NCBI RefSeq assembly: GCF_000972845.2
Contig: NC_040022.1
Coordinates: forward strand, 992,001 to 1,056,000
Origin: Larimichthys crocea
Taxonomy: Eukaryota > Chordata > Actinopteri > Sciaenidae
Reading direction: 5' to 3'
DNA: 64,000 nucleotides
The notes beneath the pieces were generated by a model that did no database searches, was not told the DNA's origin, and saw only the letters and a list, made by a program, of their open reading frames with translations. This document shows, piece after piece, positions 46,551 through 59,483 of this stretch. Each line of letters begins with the position of its first letter. Positions within the stretch are counted from its first letter, which is position 1. A program made the position numbers and the translations under genes.

Positions 46551-46959
46551 AACACAAGCTAGTCTGGTGCCATTACTGTAAAAAAAGAGGCAAGTTAAGA
46601 TAAAACATGTAAATTGGGGAAAAAAAAACTGTCTTCCCCAAACTCCAAGAAAAAAAGGTTTGAAAAAAACACCAGTGTTCACAGCAGCTGTCTGGCTCTG
46701 TGCCACTAGGGTTACTATTTTGCAGACGGTAATACTGAACTTTCAACTATACCCATGACTTGTGTGGTGGCCTCACCGGATGGAGAAGTTGTTTTCCACA
46801 GTTTTCAGTAATAAACCGCTCCGGTGCATCGGTTATCCTGGCTTCTCATTTCTAGACATAGTTTTCTTCACGGTGGCATCTCAAAGTTTTGAGATGGTCG
46901 TGGACGTCGGGAGTTTGAACCTTGCTGCCTTTTCCTATTTTTTAAGTATATGGTTGAAA

Positions 46960-47270
46960 TGGTGAATGACCTACAGCACCTTTCTCGTCTCTGACCAACT
47001 CAAGGTGCTTTTCGTACATACACGTCACCATTCACCTGTTCACACACATTAATACACTGTGAAATTGGCTGCCAGCAAGAAGCCGCCATCATAGATTTGG
47101 GAGCTAATCATTCACACGCCGATGGCGCAGCCTTCGGAGACAATTTAGGGTTCAGTAATTGCCCCAAGGACACTTGAACATGGCAACTAAGGAGCCAGGG
47201 AAATACCACACAATCATCTAATAAGTGGACGACCCGCTCTACTCTACTTTTCCTGTGCCACAGCTGGCTT
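46960..47270 (-). repeat. Second, indel-rich copy of the SINE-like repeat
   Basis: Same sequence as 40310-40620 with scattered single-base indels, as expected for duplication copy 2. Confidence 0.6.
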
Positions 47271-50200
47271 GTTTCCTGTTTCTCGGATTACTGAAATCTG
47301 GAGTGACTGCGATTCATTCATCAAAATGTTCATGTTTTGTGTAATAAGCCAAGAGACCACATTTGAATGCCAAACTGTCAGATGTGAGATATTTGTATTC
47401 GTCATTTGGGCGCTGTACCTTGTAAGACAAAAGCAGTGAGGTTATTCATTTATTCTTTGTTACACCAAATCCCATTTACATTCAAATGCTTCTTTTTATT
47501 TGCATGAAGACAAGTCCAAGCGCCTGTGGACCAGACAAGCATGTGTTATCCCAGAGAGACGAGACAATAAACGCCGCCAGGACAAACGATGTTACTCTGA
47601 AGACAGGTAAGATGACCTGCAGATTACGACAACAATGTAACAAGATGGTGCCTTGAGTTTTTCCTGAAGAACAGTGGGAATGTGGGAGGACAAATAAACT
47701 CATCAATGACATCGATGAAATTGGCTTTATTTGTGTTTACAGATGCTAACAATGAGAAAGCTCCAGTCGGGTCTTTGTGTTCTGCAGAAAAACAAGGAAT
47801 TTTTCACTTTCTAAATGTTTGTTCCGTGTCTTAATTTACAAACACCAGCTTTCGAGCGGCGGGGAATCTCCATATCAGTGCTTGTGTTCATTATTAAAAG
47901 GTTGTTCTCTCCCCAGTTCAACAGGATTCAATTATCTTTTCCTAATGGAAAAGTATAGAGTATGGATGGTCTGTAAAGGCCTGCTCTGCATGCCGACTGG
48001 AGGAATTTAACAACTTACCATCATCAAAGTGGAAGAGGAGAATGTGTGCTAAACATTGGTTTAACTAAGTGTATTTCTTCGAGACTTCGATCCTCCTGCT
48101 AAAAAAAAAAGTCAGAAAGAGGTGCACAGAGGCCTTTATGGAAACCTCTTTCAGAGCATATTGACTTTGAAAATATCAGATTGAATCCATGTCAGACACA
48201 GTTTGTGGGAGTTGTGTACGGTAATACACAATCAGGACCATTTTTATCAGATGTACTATCCAGGCGAGGTGTGAGCTGCACGAAAATCAGCTTCACGCTG
48301 AGATGTGATGATTTACAGTTTATTATCACAGTAGAAAAAAACGTGTGCTTTAACGGTGTGATCAAACTTTCATAAACAAAAGAGACAAGTGATGCTGACT
48401 GACTCACCCTCGAATTTGATTTCTTATGAACAAGGAAGAGAAATGGAAAGCGATATCTCTTTATTGCACGGTAGGGTAACAAACAACAACAGACTCTTAA
48501 CCTTTACCACCTGCTAATTATTATTGTAACCTAGACGGCTTATATCCAAATATTTTAGGGTATTACAATTTTTTTTTGACATTTCTAGAGAAATAAACCA
48601 ATAATTTGTTGAGGATACGGTAGCCACACATTGTTGGACCCTGGCTATTTAATGCATTGCCTCAGAAACACATTTAACATCAACTGTTCAGAGGGAGAAC
48701 TCTCCTCCGTGGTAAATTTGCTAAATTGAAACCTTTACTGAGGGAGACAAACAGAAAAAGACAAACTGCCTTGTTTCAGAAACACAAAGAATGGACAGTA
48801 GATCAGTGGAAATCCGTAAAAGGTAAACATATGGCTAAGCTGCATGTGTGGTTCCCAACATAAAGCCTGGAGGAGGATGATGCGATGGCGTGTGGATGCT
48901 TTGCTGGATGCTGTTGGAAATGTATTAAAAAATTCAAGGCCAGCGTGGCTACCCTAGCATTCAGCAGCGACACATGCCATATGGTCTGCCACTTAGTGGC
49001 ACCATGTATTGAAGAGCCAGGCTAGCTTTTTTCCCTCTGTTCACATCTTGTGCTAAGCTAAGCTAATTGGCACTGACGTGTAGGCTTCATATTGTCATGC
49101 AGAAATTAAGTTGTCATAGCTAAACAGCCGTGCCTCAGGTGCTTTTACCTTGTCGTGTCCTTGTGAGTATTGGTCTTCCTTCCTCATTCTGGCTCTTCTC
49201 GTCTCTGCATACCTGCCAAACATCAGCATCAGTGCACCTGTCTTCCATCGAAGACTGTGCGTCTGCCCGTCTGTCTCTGCCTCTGATCTGTATGTGAGAA
49301 TACGCCTGTTTTTCCTGACTCAAGGATTATTGCCTCCACGAAGCCGTTCAGCCATTGCTCATAATTGCACTGTCCTGCTATGTCATGCATTTGGTTCACT
49401 AACTAAATTGACAATAGAAGTGGTACGATCTTCTCATCCAGAGAGAGAATAGTGTAAACCAAATGTCAAAGTTATCCCATTGAATGTTAATTAGCAGCAT
49501 TTGTCAAGCTGTAAATGTGTCACAACAGTAATATTGAGATCAAACAAGAACATAAAACAGTGTTGAATATATGCCAAATTGAATGGATCTATATCCCGCT
49601 CGACACTTTATCTCCAACTCACTCTAACACCAAAAAGATATAAAATGACTACTACCCTTCGCCAAGAACAATCGTGAATAGCGAACAAAAACAAATCCAT
49701 ATGTCATATAAGACATGAGATGAAATATACTTTAATATTTTTTCTATGGTCACACATCCAGATTTAGAAAGAGTCAGAGCAGTCAAACACAACACACAAC
49801 ACACTCTCACTCTCTCATCTCAGGAGGGGGCAGATATCGTGATTGAGATGCAGAAAGCAGAGAGATGGAGGAGAAGGAGAAGCACACAATCCCTCCTTAT
49901 CTAAGTGACTGAGAGGCAAACTGTGAATAAAGCAAGAGGCAGGGAAGAAGATGGAGAACAGATATACAACGGAGAGACATGAAAACTGAAAAATAAAAAT
50001 AAGCTTCTACAGTCGGAACAGTCTTCTTCTCAAGTGTAAATTCATCAATTTATAGTAGTCGCTCTCCACAGTTTCCTAAAACATCGAGCAGTGTATTATT
50101 ATAATTGAAAAACTAAACTCAAAGAGCAGGCACATTACAATTTGTTGGGACTATTTTCAGCCGTGGATTAACACCAAACTTGTGTACCATTTGTAGACTC

Positions 50201-50897
50201 CAAAGAGGAACCGTCTCACAATTCTTTACCGTTTTTGTTTTTTTCGTGGAATTGTTGACACCAAGGAAAATATCCCAACCTTATAATGTTCTGTACAGAA
50301 AAAATTGTTAAGAAAGAGGCAGGTAACATCATCATATCACCTGTTTCTTGCCTGGAATTTCCTCCTGTATACCATTGTCTGACGTGAGAAGTTCTTATCC
50401 GAACCAGCAAGGTGAAGCCTGGGTGGTATTAGGGTGTTAAAAAAGAAAAGAAAAAAGAAAGGCAAATGCGCGCCATGCTCAGGTAACCGTGTTCGGCGAA
50501 ACAGTCCCCAAACTCAGCGTGACCCCCGCCAGGCTTCATTACCACCACCATCATGAAAAAACATCATGCAAATGTCTTTCCAGTCAAACACACAAACCAC
50601 ACACACACACACTGGAAGTCTGTGGTGATGATTTTGTTTTTGTGGATGATTGGGTTGTATGATGGTGGTGGGCTCAGTCCCAGAATAGCACACCATACAC
50701 ATTCAAACACAACAGTTAATAGAAACCATCCCTCTCCCTCAGGCCATTTATATGGAGATAAGAGACTTGGTTACCCAGCGGACAACAAACACACACACAC
50801 CACACACACACACACACACCACACACACACAGCACACACACAACACACCACACACAACAATTATTGGCACTAAGACTCAGACCAAACACCCTCCGTG

Positions 50898-50907
50898 NNN
50901 NNNNNNN
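50898..50907. other. Assembly gap (10 N)
   Basis: A run of ten Ns at the right end of the indel-rich duplicate. Clean sequence resumes with 52 bases identical to the end of copy 1. Confidence 0.99.
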
Positions 50908-51148
50908 TTCAGCCGAGGCCTCCAAGCTCATCATAAATGATAATGCCAGACTTCCACTCAGACTCAGGGGTCGCAATACAGACATGGATGACACAATCGG
51001 CTTACACACACACACACACACACAATGTTGTGACTCAGCCATCGTTTGGGTCTCTTCCTTTGTGGACAACCCTTTAAGTCCATCGACTGCCAAGGAACTC
51101 ACACACATACGCAGAAAAACACACGTAAATGCAGTGGTTACCCTGCAG

Positions 51149-51207
<59 letters not shown>
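51149..51207. repeat. (GT)n microsatellite, about 28 units
   Basis: The longest perfect dinucleotide run of the window, about 240 bases after the N gap. Confidence 0.95.
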
Positions 51208-51208
<1 letters not shown>

Positions 51209-51439
51209 AAAGGTGGAGGTGGATTAAGACAGTTAACAGTTTCCTGCACGTGACATGAGTCACTCTTTAATTAGTGTGTTTTCATGCTCGCTTGGTCATC
51301 TGATTAAAGACACACACGCGTCCGTTCACATTCGTTTATGTGACGCTGATGGAAGATGAAGACGCTGCGTTTCATTTTCACTTTCGTCTTCTCGGTGTCT
51401 CTTTACTTGACTGGGTGGGTGGTTTGATTGAGGTTGGTG

Positions 51440-51600
51440 CCATTACAGGTGGCTCGTTTGAGCAACTGGGCGTTATCACAGCCCACCTCGAGTCCACAGA
51501 TGATCCATGTCTTTGCCCATTTATAGACAGAAGGATCAGGACTACCAAGATGTGGGTGACGTCACGGATACGGCGTCCATATTTATACTGTCTATGAATT
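51440..51600. repeat. Dispersed repeat, related to 27065-27300
   Basis: Shares GATGATCCATGTCTTTGCCC, GACTACCAAGATG, GACGTCACGGATACGGCGTC and TTTATACTGTCTATG with the 27-kb copy; the 41-bp doubling is absent. Confidence 0.65.
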
Positions 51601-53473
51601 TGGAGGAGCAGCTGAAATCCTGTATGTTGATGAAATATGTTGAAAATGTGTTACTCAATTTAAAAACATGCCTGTACATATTTGTACCATAATTACACAC
51701 AGCAGCGTGAGTACAGCGATTAAAGGCTCAATGTCACAACTTAAACCAAGAAAAACAAACCGTATAAAAAGACTCCACACACAGACAAGCTCGCAGTGAG
51801 CAACAATCATGGGAGAATGCTGATTAAATGCCGACGGTATCACAACAACTTTCAAATTCAAATAAAATTGATGGTCTCAGGGTGTCTGTGCAATCACAGC
51901 TGCGTGTTGGTTGCTGTAATCTTGTGGGAGGAAAGGTGGGACAGCCACCGAAGTGGCATTAAAACCAAGATACTAAAATATGCGGCGGTAGCTCTGCAGA
52001 AGTTTCAGGGCTCGCCCTGTTACACAATAGTTATCGCTGTACAATAGTTTCATCACTCAGCTGTGGGTGCAAGTTGTCTGCAACAAACACAGAACAGCAC
52101 GGATTCAGATGCTGACTACACAGACCTCACGAGAAAAACAACTCTCTTGTGGTCTCAAGTGCTCTTGAGGTCCTCCAGTTTGTAATACCAGCTGACAGCG
52201 TGTCAAATAAACTTAGACAAAGAATATGTAGCACAGGATCAGACTCCTGAAATTGGGTTAAAAAAAAAAGGTTATCACAGCGAGATGCACCTCACCCACA
52301 GGTGAGTTATGTGTCTGGATCTGCAGGGGAGATGAGCCTGAGCGGTAGTTTACATATTTCACTGAGCAGTCAGATGCATGGGCTTGTTTAAAGTCTTCTA
52401 AAGGTCAGAGTTGGGTGTCAGCTCTAAATGTCATATCTAATGCGCGATCATTTGTTGCATTGTTTTTTCAAGAGGAAAATTCCACAGAGCGTCCCGAGGA
52501 AGCAGAAAAGCATTAAAGCAGTTAAACCTGTTTCAGGATATGGAGAGATTTCATTTTTTAAGGGTTGGGGAATTAACCACAGTCATCGAAGTGAATGAAG
52601 TAATTAAGGACATAAATCTCAGTGATCGGAAAACACGGATCAGCAAGATGATTAACGCCCTGTTCGGTGACAAGAAAATAAAACCTTGATCCGGAGATAA
52701 GATGTGAAACACGCCTTCATGACCTCGGCTGTTTCTAACTATTTGATTTCTTTGCTTGTTAACTAAAGCTTGCAAGGGAAGGCTGAACTAAAATAGACTC
52801 ATGGAGTGAGAAAGAGAAAATAAAAGCACATACAGTCCCTTAGTTTAGCGTGTTGGCATTCTAACATTAGAACCAAACGCTCAGCTAATGGAAATTTGAT
52901 TAGGTTTGCTATTAAAATAGCCACATTCATTTCAGTTTTCTTTATTATGTTGGCTTCCTCAGTCCAAAATAACATCAGCCGCTTGCTGGGTGGAAAACGT
53001 CGAATAAATGTTCATCGGCTTCAGCTTCGGTTTGTTTTTGATGACAAAAACTTCCATTTTTATGAGTTAAAGTATGAGTGAAGCCCAGGCTTTGAGTTTT
53101 ACAACACAGTTGCCACAGGGTGACTGACACGTCAGCTCCAAATAAGATCACACTAGCACTTTGTAGACCGGGCCACGCCTGGTTTTAGAGGATGGAGAGT
53201 AAAACCTGCTCTGACATCTCCAGACTAGCTGAGGGCTAAGTGGCACATTTTGAAAGGCGTTCAGGATTGTATTATTGTTGTTTTATTGAAAGTGTGAGAT
53301 TTTTCTTTTTTTTTTCTAAGATCTCACAGCAGATGGGGACCTTCAAGCTCTACTGGCTGCCCTGCAACCAGTCAGAGAGTCAGATAGAGATTTTTTTTTT
53401 TGTTGTTGTTGTTGGATCTGTCGAGGCAGAGCAGCAGGGACAGTCCTGGAAAAGAAGAAAAGAAAGAGCTTAA

Positions 53474-53475
53474 GG

Positions 53476-53520
<45 letters not shown>
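53474..53520. repeat. (CA)n microsatellite, about 23 units
   Basis: Perfect CA run. Confidence 0.95.
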
Positions 53521-53526
<6 letters not shown>

Positions 53527-54744
53527 GAAAGACACTCACACACATTCTGCAGCCCACTCCCTCGTCTGGCATGCAGCTGATTGTTGGAGTGGCATTTAAT
53601 TAATCCCCTTTAGAAAAAGGTGAAGAAAAGAAGAAAGAAAGGGAGGGAACGAAATTAAAGACATCGACGGAGGGAGGCACTCTGCAAGGATCTTCATTTG
53701 TCAACTGAAAAACAATTAACTGCACAAAAGCTATTTTGTTTGGCTTGAATTTGGTTTACCTGAACGCTCATGTGGCCGAATCTGACAAAGTGATGGATAT
53801 AAGCTCTGAGATGTGCTATAAATCTGCAGTCTGCTTCAGTATTCTGGATCTGGGTCATGGGTTGCTGCTTTAAATCCAGGTGTTCATGTTAATGTGAATC
53901 CCCTCCCTCTGAAACTATTATCAAGCCCTTGAGCAAGGTATTTAACCGCTGCAGGAGAAGACTTGTGCAGGCTGACACACTCATCAGGAGTTGAACTTTG
54001 TCTTTTAAATGTAATCTTCCATGAACTTCCCACCCAGGAGGAGAGCTGCATGTGACATTTAAGCCTGCAGGTGACAGAGAGAGCAGCAGATACATGACGT
54101 CTCCTGGTTAATGTGTTAAACGTTTGCACGGCCTATTGTCTCTTTTCTTTTTTTTGTGTTTATATATTTGAGACACCAAGCGAGCTCAGAGGTGACCTTC
54201 ACTGTGACTCATGTTTTTGTGTCTGTCAGGAGGAGTCGTGACAGCGAGCGTAGGAGTGACACAGCCAAAGACAAAGACAGGACACACAACAATGATGTGT
54301 GGTTTCCTGTGGAACAATGCTTGTGCAACCTTTCTAACAACCGCTCATGGTCGCTGAATTAAACACACACACAGACACAAGCCTTCATCCTCTATGAAAA
54401 CTATCACTGCTTGGACTGTGTTGCCATCTGCAGGTCATCAAGTTTCATGGATCGTTGAGCAGTTTTTGGTTTATTCGACTAAAACGGATGAAGCTTCCCC
54501 TCATGAAGGTTATAACGTATTTTTAGGCAGGCGTTGAATTAAACTTTATGGTCAGTTTGATGGCTGTAGATGAACAAAGAGCACAAGGTGGTGAATTAGC
54601 AGTGATCTCAGACACAGCCTCAGCTCTCCCTCTGGTGGAGGGACAGCTGAGGTGCACTACCTGCTGTCTTTAGAGACTTCTGTATCCAGGATGCACTCCA
54701 GTGTTTTAACTACAGCTACCTGTTCACACCAGCACAGACCTGAT

Positions 54745-54915
54745 TCCCAATCCCAGCTGAGAGTTCACATTCACACCTATTTAGAGTCACCAATTATCCT
54801 GCGTGTCTGCAGAGCAGCCAGACACAGCGAGAACGTGCAAACTCAACACAGAAAGCCAAAGCGGAAGCCTTCATCTGCTGTGAGGTGACAGTGTGAACCA
54901 CTGCACCACTGTTGG
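54745..54915. repeat. Dispersed teleost repeat fragment
   Basis: Contains TTCACATTCACACCTATTTA, GAGTCACCAATTATCCTGCG, GAACGTGCAAACTCAACACA and GTGTGAACCACTGCACCACT in the order typical of an abundant fish repeat. Family not assigned. Confidence 0.6.
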
Positions 54916-57900
54916 ATTTGAAATATTATGTAATAAAATCAGAATGCCTTTATAAACGAGATGTTTTGATGCTGTCCCACTGACACTGTTCCATTTAAAT
55001 AAAGGACTAACATCTGACATGTTGTTGCAGAGCCTCATGTCTCACAGGTTTGTGTTTTAATTCAGCTGTCGACTACGGTGCTTGCAAGTTTCTATTAAGT
55101 GTAAATAGCAGCCTATATAGTCTTTAAGCATTTTCCTTCAAAGGATTCCTTTCAGTATAGTAACACCATCTACAGTTTTATGTACATGAACTATATAAAT
55201 GTTCCTCTCACTGTTTTATTGTCCAGATGTTACAGTCTGACGTCAAAAGTCTGTCTTTTGTAATACATGAAAATCCACATTATTTCTCTTCATTCGCTCT
55301 GAGATCACATTTTACTGACTCACCTTCCAGTTACATGACATAACGTGACATTTAGATATCATACATAATAATCTGTATGATTATAACTCAGATTTTCTTT
55401 CCTTTTATGATAGGTCTTCTCCAAATATAAGTTGTTTTTCTCAGCTTTGATGCATAGCTGCACTTTTATAATATTCTGCACACTGTGAACTCTCACTCTC
55501 ATTACCTGTCAAACACTAGCACAGCTCTTTCATTCTGAGAACATATTGTCTATATTGTCTATTTTATCCTCCTTATAGTTTTACTTGTCTTGCACCAATA
55601 ACACCGAGACAAATTCCTTGTAAGTTTAAACCTACTTTGGCAATAAAGAGAGAGGCACAAAAGAAGTGATTTTTCTTGAATATGTTTATTGGTCTTTTTA
55701 ATAAAAAGAAGTCTAGAAACGAAGAAGTACAAGAAAATAAAAGCAGATGATGAGTAGCCAGGCAACAGCCAGCTCAAGGAGTGTAATAACAACCTTTTAT
55801 GGACGTTAAAACTTGAAACCCTCTTTAAGAATGCTTTACAGATCACATACACTCATGCCTTCACAAAAAGAGACTGTGTTTGTATTGTAGCCTGTCTATC
55901 AGAGCCTGGAGCGTAACACTGATGCACACCACTGTACTGTCTTTCACTAAAATCATAAAAGTGTTTGTTTTCCTGTTCATCACCTATCTGCTGTCTTGGG
56001 TTATGGCTAAGGCACTTTATTTGCACGTACTTTAAAGTGAAAAGCTGCAAACACGTGGCACACGATTTATACAAAACGGTTACCTAAACTAACAGTAGAA
56101 CACATTCAACCATAACACATGGATGGCCCTGATCTACTGGACTAGAAAGCCCATCTATACCACTACATTAAACGACAAAACAATGAATAAAACATTCGTC
56201 AGCGATCTGTAAAATCATGTCGTTATTTCAGGCTTTTGATGAAGTGTGGATACAATAGCAAGACACGAATGTTCATGAGAAAAACATCATCGGGTCACCG
56301 AGCGATGCTGCTTCAGAGAGGTTTATCTCCTTTCTGTGACACGTCTCCTCAAACATTTATAAAATGCAATGACAGTATTAACAAAGACAAATATTAACAT
56401 ATGTAAAAACTGCTGTTACATTAAAGCAGCCAGTGGAAATAAAGAATTGAACAGTACAGTACCATAAGTTAACAGTAGTGTAACAACACCCTACACCGAG
56501 ATGTTGACATTGATTATTATTTGCAGCTGTTCTACGCAAGTATCAAGTACATTTCTCTGATTATAAATTACAATAAGCTGGATGTTGGCTTCCATTAATG
56601 GAGATTTATATATATTTTTAAAAATGTCTCCTGCAGCTGAGCTTAATGTTGTAACCCATCCATGACTGTACATACAAGAAGCAGGAAAGATTGCATTGCA
56701 TAACATGAGGATGTCGCTCAGTGAGGTCCAGCAGAGGGACCCCTCACTCCACATATCTGCGGCCATGACAACGCATTTGCATAGCTTATCTCTACCCGAG
56801 TGTCATGCACTTTATACATTTAGTAATGAACAGTGCATGTGGGCACATGATAATGCATTCAAAGCACCTTGACGGCTTCACTGAGGATACAGTAATGGTA
56901 GAAGATACAGTATGTCGTACACGAGTCGCAGCTATGACTATCATACAGTTAATGTAAAGTGTAAATATGTTTTAAAAAATCAAGTAATAGGCAAAAAGAA
57001 ATCGGCACTACAGTGAATATGGATGGAAGAAGTCAACTTCAAGTACATTGTAGCTCTTAAAGGGACTTATTCTGTCTCTACCTGCTGGGTAGTTAATGCT
57101 AGATAGCATCTATCTGCAGATACCAGCCCGAGGTCTTGTCAAGAAACACAAACAGCAGGGGATGAACTGATGCTGCAACTGATAATTAACGTCTGTCCTA
57201 CATTTAACTGAAGCATCTGGCACTGATGGACCACAGCTGGATTAGATAACCTGTATTTATTTATTTTTTGTTTTAAATGTGCACAGTGAAGACAGCCTTG
57301 ATTAAGTGCAGGTTTGTTTGTTTGTTTTTTTCGTGCACATGAAGATACAAAAATAAGATATTTGAATTATGACAGAAATCAAGATTTTATTTGTTGGCTA
57401 TATCAGCGAGCCCAAATGTGTTTTGTATATATTTAGCTTATAAATTTCAGTTTGGCAAAGTTAATCATGTTTCCTCTTATGCATCCAAATCTCAACAACA
57501 CTATGCAGAGCTTTACTTCTTAACACAGTGAAACAAAAAGGTTTAGCCCCCTCTTCCACGCTCCCAATAATTTTCACACGGTCCCTAAAGAGGCCTTCCT
57601 TCTGTTTGCATTACGCAAAGATATTTTTAATATTTACGCCTCTCCCAGTAGAATCCACCAACACTTTTTTTCTTTCATAAAGCTCCACAAATATCAGCAG
57701 GAAAAGAATGTGCGCCATCAGCTCATTGCATTGACTGTACTGCGCTCGGGATGCACAGTAATGTGTTCATCAAACCCTTTAAAATGTTATAATCAGCACA
57801 TCTTTGGACCCCATTAGCCTGTCATCATCACTTTCAGCATAGCATAGCACAGATTCTTCAGAAATTCATAGAGTATAAACTCGTCTACCCTGTTAACATC

Positions 57901-58403
57901 CTGTTGTTTTATCATAACTGAAGATTATGATTTGTTTTTAAGGTCAGTCTCTAAGTTGCTGCATACCTGTGGGTGTAATAATTCTGGCATTGGCCACTGT
58001 GACCTGAAATAAACTGGTGTGTGTGTGTATACGTGTGTGTGTGTGATGATAATGCTAACATCTGCACTCTCTTCTGCCCCGGAGCACTGATGCTCATCAC
58101 CACAGCACCAGCAAACCAGCGAGAAAAAGGCCACACACAGCTCGGAGCAGAGCGCTTGACTCCATGCAGCTCACACTGATCGCATGCCTCTCTCGATATG
58201 CAACGCTGACTGATCCCGTGTGGAAACCCTGCTCTCTCCTCCAGTCTAAAGAAGTGTGAAGCGCTGAAACTCACTTAAAAGCTTTCGTAGGATTTGAAAA
58301 AATAAAAAAAAATCACTCCAGGGAAGTCTATTTTGCACGCTTTTCGGAGACAATATTAAGGACACATTAGGTGCTGATGGCTCATTAACCAAGGATGGGA
58401 AAG

Positions 58404-58429
58404 AAGAGAGAGAGAGAGAGAGAGAGAGA
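58404..58429. repeat. (GA)n microsatellite
   Basis: Perfect GA run of about 13 units. Confidence 0.93.
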
Positions 58430-59483
58430 TGACAATCTTAAGATGGCAAGAGGAGAGGGGATCATATGCACAGTAGCAGACCATGCCCCTCCCCCCCGCT
58501 AAGTGCTGCAGAGATGCGAGGGAATGTGTGCTCATGAGTGTAAGTGCAGAGGAGGAGGATGGGGGGGGGGGAGAAAAGTGAGAGTGTGTGTTTATGTGTG
58601 AGTGGAGGCGGGTTCCTACAGTTTGATGATGGTTGCAGTTGAAGCAGGGTAAAGAGAGCAGGACAGGAAATGGATGGGCCGGCGGTGGAGGTGTAACCTC
58701 AGCTCAGGCTCTGCTCCACCGACGCCGCATGCATTATCAGCTGGAGGAAGTTTTCACACACACACACAGTAAAAATGAAAAGGGGGGAGTCGAATTCACC
58801 GGGAACTGATGCTTTGATTTGGTATTGTTTGAGTTTTTTATATAGACGAGATTTTTCAAGATCAAATCCCCCAAAAGATTTCTATCTCCTCAGGAAGAAA
58901 GCTCCTCTTTGCCAGGCTCAAGCGGAGGCTGCCCAGGAGGGAGATTGCCGACCCCAGGCTTGGCGTACGGTGGGACAAGGGGCGTTGTTTCTCCACAAGC
59001 CCTCCAAGGACGGGAAAATGTGCTTCTCTTCATGTGTTTCATGCTTATTAGGTCGGACAGCAAGAGTGCACAATGCACTCCTCACTGCCACTGCATGTGC
59101 CAAAGCTCCTCATGCACAGTCTCACACATACACACACTCGAGTGCGCACAAGCATACATAAAGATCTATCTTATGCACACACACACACACACAAACGTAA
59201 TCCCTTCACATTTTTCTCTAAGCTGGGACCAGCCAGCATCAAGAACAACCATCCATGGCTTTGACCCTGAATTAAAAATCAAACATTGAGAGAAAGAGGT
59301 GACAGAGGGGGGTCCATAAAAATAGGACAAAATGTTTCTGTAGAAAAATAGAGGAATTTTCCAGAGATAAAATGTCTTTGGCACTTCTGAAAAACACAGC
59401 ATACGTAAAAAGAAATCAACACTGAGTATAAAAGGCCAAACTAGAAAGCTCTACAGCCAGAAGAAGATTAAGATAATCCAAGT

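Larger units (their letters stand above)
44400..50966. repeat. Tandem large duplication, copy 2 (indel-rich, probably uncorrected read)
   Basis: Same order of landmarks as copy 1: the CTGATTGAAATACG region, TGTTGCTCATGTCTGCTTAA, a broken fam83g exon 5, a SINE-like repeat, then (CA)n next to the end. Differences are dominated by one- to three-base insertions and deletions every few tens of bases in coding and non-coding parts alike. The copy runs straight into the ten Ns. This is the pattern left when a raw long read is used to bridge a gap whose sequence was already present. Confidence 0.82.
50967..59483. other. Intergenic region between fam83g and sphk1 (convergent genes)
   Basis: No gene supported. 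It holds microsatellites, two dispersed repeat fragments and an exon-like GC-rich island near 58.9 kb. The sphk1 3' UTR must begin just below 59484; its end is unknown, with TTTATT (minus-strand AATAAA) near 57256 and 55684 among the possible sites. Confidence 0.65.

Noticed and set aside
50553..51249. Open frames across the CA/GT repeats and N gap
   Set aside because: They are translations of microsatellites (Thr-His, Val-Cys runs) and one crosses Ns; no gene content.
59166..59402. 78-residue minus-strand frame below the sphk1 stop
   Set aside because: No similarity to kinase or other families, starts in a CA repeat region read in reverse; likely 3' UTR.
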